Part shown: piece after piece, positions 22,007 to 31,511 of the stretch | How the letters are laid out: the number at the start of each line of letters is the position of its first letter | How positions within the stretch are numbered: position 1 is the stretch's first letter | NCBI GenBank assembly: GCA_963966185.1 | Contig: CAWZYM010000398.1 | Coordinates: 963,501-1,027,500 of the forward strand | DNA length: 64,000 bases | Direction of reading: 5' to 3' | DNA from: Rhabditoides inermis | Taxonomy: Eukaryota > Nematoda > Chromadorea > Rhabditida > Rhabditidae | Position numbers and translations under genes: made by a program | Notes under the pieces: model-generated | The model's database searches: none | What the model was told of the DNA's origin: nothing | The model's input: the letters and a program-made list of their open reading frames with translations, nothing else

Positions 22007-23314
22007 CTAGTGTCCGTTGCACAGGCAGGATCCAGTGGTGCAGGGCAGTCCGTGGCACGTGGCGCGAGACTCGCGATCGCACGCAGTCTGGTGGCACAGC
22101 ACGAACTGATCGTGGAACGACATGCCCAGCTTCGAGAAGGCCTGAAGAGCGGTACAGTAAGCTATCTATAGTAACAAATTTACGGTTATCAATCTACAGT
22201 AACCAATCTACAGTAATCAATCTACTCACCTGGTTCTTGTTGCACAGCTTGGTGTCGTCGTCGCAAGAGTGCTCGAGGCCGCCACAGTCGGAGTCAGACT
22301 CGCAGCGAGCGAGGAAGAACGGCACCGCGTTGCAGTCGCACTTGGCCCTCAAATAATTTGAGTGATTATTATTTGTACGTGTACTGACTAATATTCTGGC
22401 TGTGAATCAGTGAATCAACAATTCATGACTAATGACTAGCGACAGATTTGATAACTCCCGTTTTAAAGTCTAACAAAAACCCACAGTACCGCACATTTGT
22501 TGTACGGTACAGTAAGACACTACCCCACACCCACTTGTTCAGTCCGAAGCAGGTTCCTCCGTTGCAGTCGGTGTCGTCGATGCAAGACGAGAGAGCGACG
22601 CACTCGTCGGCGCCCGATCCCTCTCCAGACGCCTCCTCCCCAGACGCGCCAGAAGCTTCTCCGGAAGCCTCGCCGGACGCCTCGCCAGATGCCTCAGACT
22701 CGCGGCGGATGCGAGAGTACTCGCTCGAGAACTCTGCAAGAAAGAAACGTATAAGACAAAATCGAAGCTAGTAACTACCGTATTAAGTACAACGGACTCA
22801 CCTCCGCTGGCCTCCATCAGCTCATCCTCTCCGGAAAAGTCGACATAGCGGCGCATGCGGTAGATGGTCTCGGATCCAGACGCATCTCCAGAAGCCTCTC
22901 CCGAAGACTCGCCGAAAGCCTGACCGAAAGCCTGACCGGAAGCCTCTCCGGAAGCCTCTCCGGAAGCCTCTCCAGAAGCTTCACCGGAAGCCTCTACGGG
23001 AGCCTCTTCCGACGACGACTCCGACGACGACTCCGACGACGACTCCGAAGACTCTTCCGAAGTCTCGTCAGACTCGGACGATGCAGAGCGACGCACACGG
23101 TAGTACTCACCGGACGCAACAGCTGAAATGTATTTAATGGTGTTACAGATCTCAACTAGGAATAATCAATACACCACTCTGCTCCCTCACCTCCGCTCTC
23201 CTCTCCACTGAAGTCGGCATAGCGGCGGAAGCGGGAGAACTCGCCGGAAGCCTCCTCGCCAGAGTAGGCAGACACGACGCACACGAGAAGAGCGAGAGCA
23301 GCCCAACACTTCAT
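22007..23314 (-). CDS. secreted SG-rich proteoglycan-like protein with Cys-rich C-terminus
   Basis: Five exons: 23314-23191, 23122-22802, 22733-22535, 22347-22230, 22141-22007; frame is kept throughout, 298 residues. Residues 1-17 form a signal peptide (MKCWAALALLVCVVSAYS). Residues about 18-190 hold some 22 Ser-Gly dipeptides, mostly in EASGE units with acidic neighbours, the context known for glycosaminoglycan attachment, plus a Ser/Glu-only stretch around residues 57-80. Four RxRR tetrapeptides (28-31, 50-53, 130-133, 156-159) look like furin sites. From about residue 195 the protein is Cys-rich (CDCNAVPF, CESDSDCGG, CLCNGH). Size and layout resemble the small chondroitin proteoglycans of nematode eggshells, but this is resemblance, not proven orthology. 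It would act outside the cell. A TATA box lies about 165 bp upstream of the ATG. Confidence 0.8.
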
Positions 23315-23480
23315 TCTGCTGAAACACATAAACATTAATAAAACTAGAACTCTTATACTTTTTTCTACCAAATTGACAAAAAAAATACAAAAGAAATACA
23401 AAAGAAATACAAAAGAAAACAAAGAAAACGGTAGAAATCGATGGAACGAGTAGATTGAAGTGTCGGTGAGGCTTGCCAGG

Positions 23481-23489
23481 CCTTTTATA
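23481..23489 (-). promoter_or_regulatory. TATA box for the SG-rich proteoglycan gene
   Basis: TATAAAAGG on the minus strand, about 165 bp upstream of the ATG at 23,314 and inside a GC-flanked context. It is the clearest core promoter seen in the window and suggests a strongly or tissue-specifically expressed gene. Confidence 0.6.
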
Positions 23490-24135
23490 CCCCGTGGCAT
23501 TTTGAGGGTAGCTCGCTGATTGGTCAAGCGGTAGATCAGTTGTTCCCGCGCGAAAAATAGAGAGCGTGGGAACGGAGATAACGCAGAGAAACATGCGATC
23601 ACAGATCAATGTTCACCGATGTTGATTGTGAGAGTGTGATTTATTCGGTGGTTGAGAAAGTGCAATATGTGATGAAACGTCGAATGAAATGTATTTTATC
23701 GTATAAAGGCCGACTAAACACAGATTCGTGAACTCTATTGCGCACCGGTCTGCACTCTGACCCAACTGTCCGATCGATATCGATATCGCACCTGCCGAGC
23801 TTTTGCGAATCAACAAAACCAACAAACACAAAACAATTCAACCAACACACCACATGTTTATCGTAATCATGACAAACATAATTAAATGTTTTATTATATA
23901 ACAAGAAAAGAGACGAAGCCGCGCGCTGCTCAAACAGGGAACGCGACAATATCGCCAGCAGAACCTGCAACACGGCACGTCCACTTGCACTGTCGGATCG
24001 CATAAAATCCCAAATGGACAAAAATGGACAAATGGACAAAAAGTGGACAAAAATCCCAAATGATTGACTGAATTTACACAAGTTATGATTCGCAGGCACA
24101 TTGCTACTGTACTGTACGGTAGCAAGGTTTCAGCA
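23490..24135. other. intergenic region with short tandem repeat
   Basis: No gene recognised. Around 24,008-24,062 an AAATGGACAAA motif is repeated about five times, flanked on both sides by atcccaaatg, so the block reads as a small minisatellite. Confidence 0.5.
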
Positions 24136-24147
24136 AAACACCTTACG

Positions 24148-24226
24148 TAGAGAGGATTCGAACCCGCGACATGAACCAGCCGAACAGATTGCTAGGCGAA
24201 TCTCTTACCGGTTGCGCCATAGAGAC
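24148..24226 (-). other. degenerate tRNA-like element
   Basis: On the minus strand an A-box-like D arm (TGGCGCAACCGGTAAGAG) and a B-box (GGGTTCGAATCC) lie at tRNA spacing. The acceptor arm does not pair and the T stem is poor, so this is not a normal tRNA. It shares CCTAGCAATCTG with the element at 24,440. Probably a tRNA pseudogene or the head of a tRNA-derived repeat. Confidence 0.55.
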
Positions 24227-24439
24227 GATGAGTGCAATTTGCTAGTAATGAGACATCTAGTTGATTTGCGATCAATCAAAGACGGACTGTGCGAAGGAAA
24301 ACCATTCATTTTCAGCTGAAACGTATGTTTCAAAAACAATCAAATCGTCTCTAATGCTTGTGTCTCATTAATGTCAACTTTTCTTCACAAAAACTACAAG
24401 CGCGCAGTAGATTATCGCTCAATGGTAGCATCATGCCAC

Positions 24440-24523
24440 GTCCTCAATGGCGCAGTCGGTTAAACGTTAACCTAGCAATCTGCGGACTGCGCTCTGTCGC
24501 AGGTTCGACTCCTGCTACTTACC
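24440..24523 (+). other. tRNA-like element with perfect T arm
   Basis: A-box (TGGCGCAGTCGG) and B-box (GGTTCGACTCC) are present and the T arm GCAGG-TTCGACT-CCTGC pairs fully. A long variable-arm-like segment separates them. The acceptor stem does not close and no standard anticodon stem-loop with U33 could be drawn, so it is not annotated as a functional tRNA. Related to the minus-strand element 220 bp upstream. Confidence 0.5.
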
Positions 24524-24771
24524 GCTCGTCTTTTACTTTCTTTCAAATTTGACTGTGCTCTTAGTTACCGTACCACCCTTTCGTGATCTGTTCCCCCATG
24601 GGGGAGATGGTGGGTCTTTTCATTTTTTTGTCAATTTATCTGTGAGAAACCACTGCTGAATCCGACCATCGAATAGGATATCATAGAGCAAGGAGAGACC
24701 GTCGAGTGAGAAGAGCGTGAGGTAGGAGACCGACGAGTGAAGTAGTGGGGGTAGCTACTCCGTCGGAAACA

Positions 24772-25985
24772 TTACTCCCTCTCCCTCTCCCTCTCCCTCT
24801 CCCTCTCCCTCTCCCTCTCCCTCTCCCTCTCCCTCTCCCTCTCCCTCTCCCTCTCCCTCTCCCTCTCCCTCTCCCTCTCCCTCTCCCTCTCCCTCTCCCT
24901 CTCCCTCTCCCTCTCCCTCTCCCTCTCCCTCTCCCTCTCCCTCTCCCTCTCCCTCTCCCTCTCCCTCTCCCTCTCCCTCTCCCTCTCCCTCTCCCTCTCC
25001 CTCTCCCTCTCCCTCTCCCTCTCCCTCTCCCTCTCCCTCTCCCTCTCCCTCTCCCTCTCCCTCTCCCTCTCCCTCTCCCTCTCCCTCTCCCTCTCCCTCT
25101 CCCTCTCCCTCTCCCTCTCCCTCTCCCTCTCCCTCTCCCTCTCCCTCTCCCTCTCCCTCTCCCTCTCCCTCTCCCTCTCCCTCTCCCTCTCCCTCTCCCT
25201 CTCCCTCTCCCTCTCCCTCTCCCTCTCCCTCTCCCTCTCCCTCTCCCTCTCCCTCTCCCTCTCCCTCTCCCTCTCCCTCTCCCTCTCCCTCTCCCTCTCC
25301 CTCTCCCTCTCCCTCTCCCTCTCCCTCTCCCTCTCCCTCTCCCTCTCCCTCTCCCTCTCCCTCTCCCTCTCCCTCTCCCTCTCCCTCTCCCTCTCCCTCT
25401 CCCTCTCCCTCTCCCTCTCCCTCTCCCTCTCCCTCTCCCTCTCCCTCTCCCTCTCCCTCTCCCTCTCCCTCTCCCTCTCCCTCTCCCTCTCCCTCTCCCT
25501 CTCCCTCTCCCTCTCCCTCTCCCTCTCCCTCTCCCTCTCCCTCTCCCTCTCCCTCTCCCTCTCCCTCTCCCTCTCCCTCTCCCTCTCCCTCTCCCTCTCC
25601 CTCTCCCTCTCCTCTCCCTCTCCCTCTCCCTCTCCCTCTCCCTCTCCCTCTCCCTCTCCCTCTCCCTCTCCTCTCCCTCTCCCTCTCCCTCTCCCTCTCC
25701 CTCTCCCTCTCCCTCTCCCTCTCCCTCTCCCTCCTCCCCCTCCCCCTCCCCCTCCCCCTCCCCCTCCCCCTCCCCCTCCCCCTCCCCCTCTCCCTCTCCC
25801 TCTCCCTCTCCCTCTCCCTCTCCCTCTCCCTCTCCTCTCCCTCCCCCTCCCCCTCCCCCTCCCCCTCCCCCCCTCTCCCTCTCCCTCTCCCTCTCCCTCT
25901 CCCTCTCCCTCCCTCTCTCTCTCCCTCTCCCTCTCCCTCTCCCTCTCTCTCTCCCTCTCCCTCTCCCTCTCCCTCTCCCTCTCCC
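24772..25985 (+). repeat. CTCCCT hexamer satellite (inverse of the one at 20.1 kb)
   Basis: About 840 bp of uninterrupted CTCCCT followed by about 370 bp with CT, CTCCCC and other variants. It is the reverse complement of the GGGAGA array in the acid ceramidase gene, so the two arrays form a potential inverted repeat with about 3.6 kb between them. Confidence 0.97.
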
Positions 25986-26286
25986 TAGCTGCCTCTCCCT
26001 CTCCCTCTCCCTCTCCCTCTCCCTAGCTGCCTCTCCCTAGCTGCCTCTCCCTAGCTGCCTCTCCCTAGCTGCCTCTCCCTAGCTGCCTCTCCCTAGCTGC
26101 CTCTCCCTAGCTGCCTCTCCCTAGCTGCCTCTCCCTAGCTGCCTCTCCCTAGCTGCCTCTCCCTAGCTGCCTCTCCCTAGCTGCCTCTCCCTAGCTGCCT
26201 CTCCCTAGCTGCCTCTCCCTAGCTGCCTCTCCCTAGCTGCCTCTCCCTAGCTGCCTCTCCCTAGCTGCCTCTCCCTAGCTGCCTCT
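25986..26286 (+). repeat. 14-bp satellite, unit AGCTGCCTCTCCCT
   Basis: About twenty near-identical copies of a 14-bp unit directly abut the hexamer array. The unit is a hexamer-derived CTCTCCCT plus AGCTGC, so it seems to have arisen from an insertion in the hexamer array followed by tandem expansion. Confidence 0.95.
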
Positions 26287-26325
26287 TCCCATTTTCTTAT
26301 TTTCCTCACCTCGACTACAGCCTCT

Positions 26326-26486
26326 GCCAAGAAGTATACCGTGGTGGTGGGCGTGGTGGGTTCGTCGACATATCGCACGGATCCCCTCTCCATGCCCTTC
26401 TTCACCTCGACCGATGCGGGTGGTGTGGGCGCACCCGTGCAGTCCGAGCGGTCGCAGCACTCAACGATACAAGAGACAGCTGCCAG
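26326..26486 (+). other. possible orphan exon
   Basis: After a ctacag acceptor-like site an open, GC-rich stretch encodes SAKKYTVVVGVVGSSTYRTD and continues to a Ser/Gln-rich end before a CCAG|gtgtct donor-like site. No partner exons or family were recognised. It may be a leftover exon of a gene broken by the satellite, or chance. Confidence 0.2.
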
Positions 26487-26866
26487 GTGTCTAGCGGTTA
26501 TGAATTGCTCGCATTGCCTTGTGCCAGTTCACAAAGAGCAGCGCCGACACGTGACGCCGACGATTCTTGGTCGCTGCGCGCAGACGCAGGTTCACTCATA
26601 ACCACGCTCGGCATCGCGAGTCCATGTATTTGCAGGTCTTGTCAACTCCGAAAACCATGGGCTTCTAGAAAACGACGTATATTTTATTTTCATACGATAG
26701 CGTGATCATCACAAATACGCCCAAAAACAAACATCATAAATAACATCGTCCTAAACGCACGATCGGCGGTGCCAGGGCGGTACCCTCAGGGCGCAAGTGT
26801 GATTTTTTCTTAACCGTTAATCATCGTTTATTTTGTCAATAGTGTAAATGTGTGTTTACAGGTATT

Positions 26867-28820
26867 TTAAATAAAGAGTGGTTCATTTCCGTAAAGCATG
26901 CACTGTTTCTCTTTCGACTGGTACATTGCATCATTCGGCTGACAGTTGAATGCTTCCGAAAAAGCAGCCATCTAAAACAATTTTTTTCAAATGTATCTTT
27001 GTTTTCAACGAACCTCCCGCATGTATGCATTCACACGGAACAGTGGTCCTGAATGAACGTCAGGATCTCCTCTGAAAATCAAAAATTATTGGAAACGTTA
27101 GACGTCTTGAGCCACTTTTCGTCAACAGAATGTCCTGGGTTTTCCTTGCAGAAAGCAATCGCACTTCCATAGAAAAACAGCTGGCGGTTCGTGAACGTGC
27201 GATCGTTGTTTTCGACTTGCATTGTGACATCGTCCTAAACGCACGGTATGCATACTGTGAAGCACTGTTTAGAGATCTCACTAATCTCTCTGCAAACTCT
27301 CTCAAAAAGGAGAGGTATGCGATTCGGGTTCCGACGAAATCGGAAGCATCTTCCTCGTGTGTGGTCGGGAAGTCGCTTTCGCAGCGGAGGCCTTCCTTCA
27401 ACATGTCGAATGAACACCGCTGGCACTAGATGCAACAACCTCGTCAAACATTCGACACGCATCCTTGTACTTCATCCCGATACACTCTGCTCGCGAGTGA
27501 TAAACTGCACTCAATCTAGCATTTATTTCCGCTACAGTGTAGGTGTGTCCTATTTCATGACCCAGAAGAACATTCACGAAACCAGCCTAGAAAAGATTGT
27601 ATTGCATCATGCAATATTATGACCACACATACCTTCAAAGCTGGATTTCGAATTTGTTGGAACATATGGATGGATCCAAACGACATTCGTATAATATCCG
27701 GTCCACTCAAATCTACCAGATTTTCTACAATTGTTACCATTATACTCATATAAAATTATATTATCACTACCTGCATTCATTTGAAAGGTATGTGAACCTC
27801 CGAGCTTACTCCAAAATTCTATCAACTGCATGAATTCTTTCAGACTTTCTTCAGAGACTTGTCCCTTTTCACTAAAATGAGTTTATTAGTAAAGTTAGAT
27901 AAAATATGTGTTGCTGACTTCACTTGTGATGTGATTGTTTTAATTACATCGATAAATTTCGGATAGAATATTTTGTAACTTTGTCCGATATCTTTCATTG
28001 TACCCAGTATTTTGTGGAAACTAGAAGAGTCCGACTTCAGAAAAGCCAAAACTTTTTCATGATAACTATTTACAACTGTTGTAGACTGAAATTTTTCTAT
28101 TAGCTTGTCGTAGGAACATATACAAACATTTAGTTCTTGCTTCATTTCAGAAACCATATTTTGGAAAAGTTTTTCAATGTTTCTTTCAATAACTTCCATG
28201 ATGTGAAATTGATTTGTTGCATGAAGAGTGTTGTAGAGAGTATATTGATTTTTGAATCCACTAACCTGAAACGTCAAGCCATAAAACACTAGTCATTTCT
28301 GGATGTAATCACTGTCATAAGTATTTCCTGAATTGCATTTCCCATGTAACAATGATGTTCACACATTTTTGATGAAGGGCTGTTGCATGAACATCTGTGA
28401 CAAAGACAAATAAAAAATTGTAGCTAAGTTTTAAAAAATTGTACCCTTCTTTTTCAGCTAGTTGATCAATTTTTTTGAATATAGCCGGCAATAGATTGTA
28501 CTGAAAATTGAACAATTCAACTACAACCAAAACATGGTACTAAGAAATCTCACCACAGTTTGCACAGAAGGTGCAGGAACGATTGCTTCATTTTCCTCAG
28601 AAGTGAATGCTTCGAGATAGTTGCCTGTCTTACTATTCACAGTATCATTGTTGAGAATTCCTCTCGGGCAGACGTGTCGATAGAAATTATCGCAAGGGTT
28701 GACATTGTGATCGAGATGGTTTGCCATATGTCGATAGAAGAAGTCAGGAGGGTTTATGAAGGTTCCATCAGCGAAAATGAAAGGTAAAATGGTCAGTATC
28801 AGCCACATTTTTGCCATCAT
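26867..28820 (-). CDS. secreted M13 (neprilysin-like) zinc metallopeptidase, compact
   Basis: Eleven exons: 28820-28554, 28500-28445, 28394-28290, 28260-27924, 27864-27798, 27724-27633, 27586-27440, 27395-27282, 27234-27116, 27071-27014, 26971-26867; 488 residues. Signal peptide at residues 1-18, with no transmembrane anchor. The M13 hallmarks are visible in order: NPCDNFYRHVCPRG near the N-terminus, a DIIRMSFGSIHMF strand, the zinc site GHEIGH (His318, Glu319, His322), the third-ligand motif EDASD (Glu372), QLFFYGSAIAFC, HSGPLFRVNAYM and a C-terminal AAFSEAFNC. M13 enzymes cleave small peptides outside cells. Most are 650-780 residues; here the N-terminal half is much shorter. Several introns are only 44-53 bp, and three junctions (exon 5 acceptor, exon 7 and exon 9 donors) use weak sites picked to keep frame, so small errors are possible. 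Confidence 0.82.
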
Positions 28821-29448
28821 GGCCGGCTGCTAATTTTAGTTTTCCTTTTATAGAAATAACTTCAATATGTTTTCTGACAAAGCAATTTAATTGAACAATA
28901 TGAAGCGCGTTTAACAAAAACATAACATGAGAACAGTGACTAATGAAATGTAATATGGTACATAGGCACATGACTCTTATTTGTATTGCACATGACTGTA
29001 CCTTAAACATTGTTCAGAAACAAACTGAAAAAACGCAGAACGAGAAAGGGAATATTAGCGATCAATAAATCATTTTTATAGTTAGAGGTAATACGTTTTA
29101 TAGTTTTATGTTCGACGCAAAATTTATGCAATGAATGTGTAACACAACACTTTTACTGTTTTCAATCAATTTTGCAAACGCATGCACGAGTGCAAAAAAG
29201 CTCGTTTTATCGAAGGGCAACATGGATTCATTCATCGGTCTATAAAACAAATTATTACTCACTATTTACAGACAACACATCACACAAAGCAACTTTGTAA
29301 AATGGGATAAGAGAGAGGAAAACACACAGCGTGACACAACTCGCGCACTATCACAGCACTATCACAGACTCGGCACAGAGATATGCTATTATGAACTTGA
29401 TACAAATTGAGGCTAGCGGGGGGAAGTGTTGCATGCGACGTGGGTGGT
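28821..29448. other. head-to-tail spacer
   Basis: Lies between the M13 peptidase start and the 3' end of the WDR91-like gene, both on the minus strand. AT-rich, with no recognised gene. No WD40-coding sequence was seen here or inside the peptidase gene. Confidence 0.6.
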
Positions 29449-30952
29449 CTAGTCCGAGCTGCGCTTGCCGGTTATGTTTTTGAGCAGCGACTTGAGTGAC
29501 GGCTTTGACGACGTGCTCTGTAGCGGACCCGAACACCTGAACACAGACAATAAAAGGAAAGTAAAGGTAGGTAGACTTCAAGAGATTTATGAGTAGTCTG
29601 CGGGGGTCCAAGGAAGACTAAGGCAAGTCATCAATCAATAATCAATAATCAATCAATACATCAAAACTCACTGTGCTATGACGGCAAAATCGTCCATGAG
29701 ATCGTCGTCAAACGGCGAGATTTCGCTGACGGCGGGCGACTACAAAGAGATGATTGGTGATTGATTAGTGATTGATTGGTGATTGATCGGTGATTGGGTC
29801 GTGCAGGATGGACTCACCGAATTCTCCACCTGGTTCACTTCGCGCAGCATCTGCACCAGCCACGGAGGCGACGCCGCCTGGAACAATGCAGGAATACTAT
29901 CCATTTTAGACTGCCCGGAACCTCTAGGAATACTGACTTCATTTCTCTTTAACTACACGTCGTATTCGGCATCAAGAGTTCAAAATGATATACACACCTG
30001 CTGCGCGATGGCGATAAAGTTGTGGAGGGAGATTACGAAAATGTCGACCCACTGCTTGGAAAAGTACTTGCGGTAGCACTCCATCTCTTGTGGATTTGAG
30101 ACGTACGGGAATGCTGGAAAATAAATCAATACCAATCAGTGAATCAATAACTCACAGAACCACTCATTCCATTGTGGGTTGTTGACGATGTGGCTGCTCA
30201 TCTTCTGGAAGAACTCGACGCAGCGGGTCTGCTGCCGCGACTCCACACATCTAGGAAACGATTAGTATACTATACAAGTTGTTCTCAGCATACTATACAA
30301 GTTATTCTCGTTCTCACACAATATTGAACTCGATAAATGTCTATCATTCAAGTATAACAACGTTTTCAGATTTACCATTCATAATACTCATGTTTTCTTC
30401 ACACACTCACTTGACGAGGTAGAGACGGTAGATGTCCGTCTCGTACTGCTCGGCCAGCCGGGACTGCTCCTGAAACACACAAACAAATTAAAAATGTACA
30501 AACAAAACAAATTATACAATAGTACCTGCAATGTACAAAACTATAACCAAAAACACTCACACCAGTGAGCGAGTTGAACACGTTGGTGTTAAAGTGCTGC
30601 CAGATCGTCTTCAGCCGCTCAATGTCGTGACTCTGCACGCACGACAACATCTCTTCCACCGTCTTGTCCACCTGCAAGGCAAATATATAGCTTAGTGGGT
30701 AGTCAAATTATTTCATTTCAAACAGCAAGTTAGATCATGTGACCAAATAGTGATCACATACCGCTAGACATCCAAACAGCAATAACATCGCGTCGAAAAG
30801 CGAAAGCAAGGTAAGTCCATGAATATGTCCGCACTCACCGAGTTGACACTGTCGGCAGCAGTCTTCGTCTCGACATCGAAGACGCGGGTGGTTTGGTGGA
30901 ATCCGCGATAGGAGAGATAGTCTCGCACCAAGCTGCTACTCGGATCCGCCAT
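29449..30952 (-). CDS. WDR91-like protein, N-terminal (LisH/CTLH) half only
   Basis: Eight exons: 30952-30839, 30671-30561, 30469-30411, 30250-30156, 30113-29998, 29877-29818, 29739-29672, 29536-29449; every junction keeps frame, 236 residues. The sequence follows the N-terminus of WDR91: SLVRDYLSYRGFHQTTRVFD (LisH), YETDIYRLYLVK, CVEFFQKMSS and FSKQWVDIFVISLHNF. WDR91 (SORF-1 in C. elegans) works with WDR81 to restrain PI3-kinase activity and promote early-to-late endosome conversion. The known protein is about 750 residues and ends in a WD40 propeller; this model ends after a short acidic tail and KNITGKRSSD with a normal stop, and no propeller follows. It could be a real short paralogue, a truncated gene, or a gene whose propeller is encoded elsewhere. 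Confidence 0.85.
29743..29795. repeat. TGATTGATTG short tandem repeat in WDR91-like intron 6
   Basis: Imperfect repeats of attgattggtg fill this 78-bp intron. Confidence 0.6.
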
Positions 30953-31174
30953 AATCTAAAATGTTAACATTCATTGGTTGACTAAACATGCATAATATAA
31001 ACAATTCAACTGTAGGTGCAATCAGCGCTATCAGCTGTTTCTGGTTAGAATATTTCAGTAAGAACAAAGTTATCGCGCAGGTTACCCGCGCCGGGACCCA
31101 AACAGAAAGAAATATCTTTCTAAATTTTGCACTTTCACTGGCACATCACTCTGTGCTGAAACTGGCCCATTTGT

Positions 31175-31247
31175 GGCCGTGTGGCGCAATGGATAACGCG
31201 TCTGCCTACGGAGCAGAAGATTGCAGGTTCGATCCCTGCCATGGTCG
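31175..31247 (+). tRNA. tRNA-Arg (ACG)
   Basis: All four arms fold. Acceptor GGCCGTG pairs with CATGGTC (two G-T pairs). The anticodon stem TCTGC/GCAGA encloses loop CTACGGA with anticodon ACG. T arm GCAGG-TTCGATC-CCTGC is perfect. The gene sits between the divergent starts of the WDR91-like and SID-1 family genes. Confidence 0.96.
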
Positions 31248-31511
31248 TACTTTTTCCTTTGCTTAGACTGACTTTTTATTATCTTATTCATTCTTCTTAT
31301 CTCATGACCTGCGCGCCGTTGCAGATATTGACGAATTTAGACTAGAAGTTGACTAGAATGTTTTGGATTGTGTATTTATCACTTCCGCGTGGTGTATTTC
31401 ATAACTTTTGCGCGCGTTGTGGCGAAACATGAGCGCCTGGTCATCTCCCCCCCCCCCCCCTCGCCCCTTTCCACTTTCGCATGTGCGTTCGATTGCAGCC
31501 GCGGTGAGATC

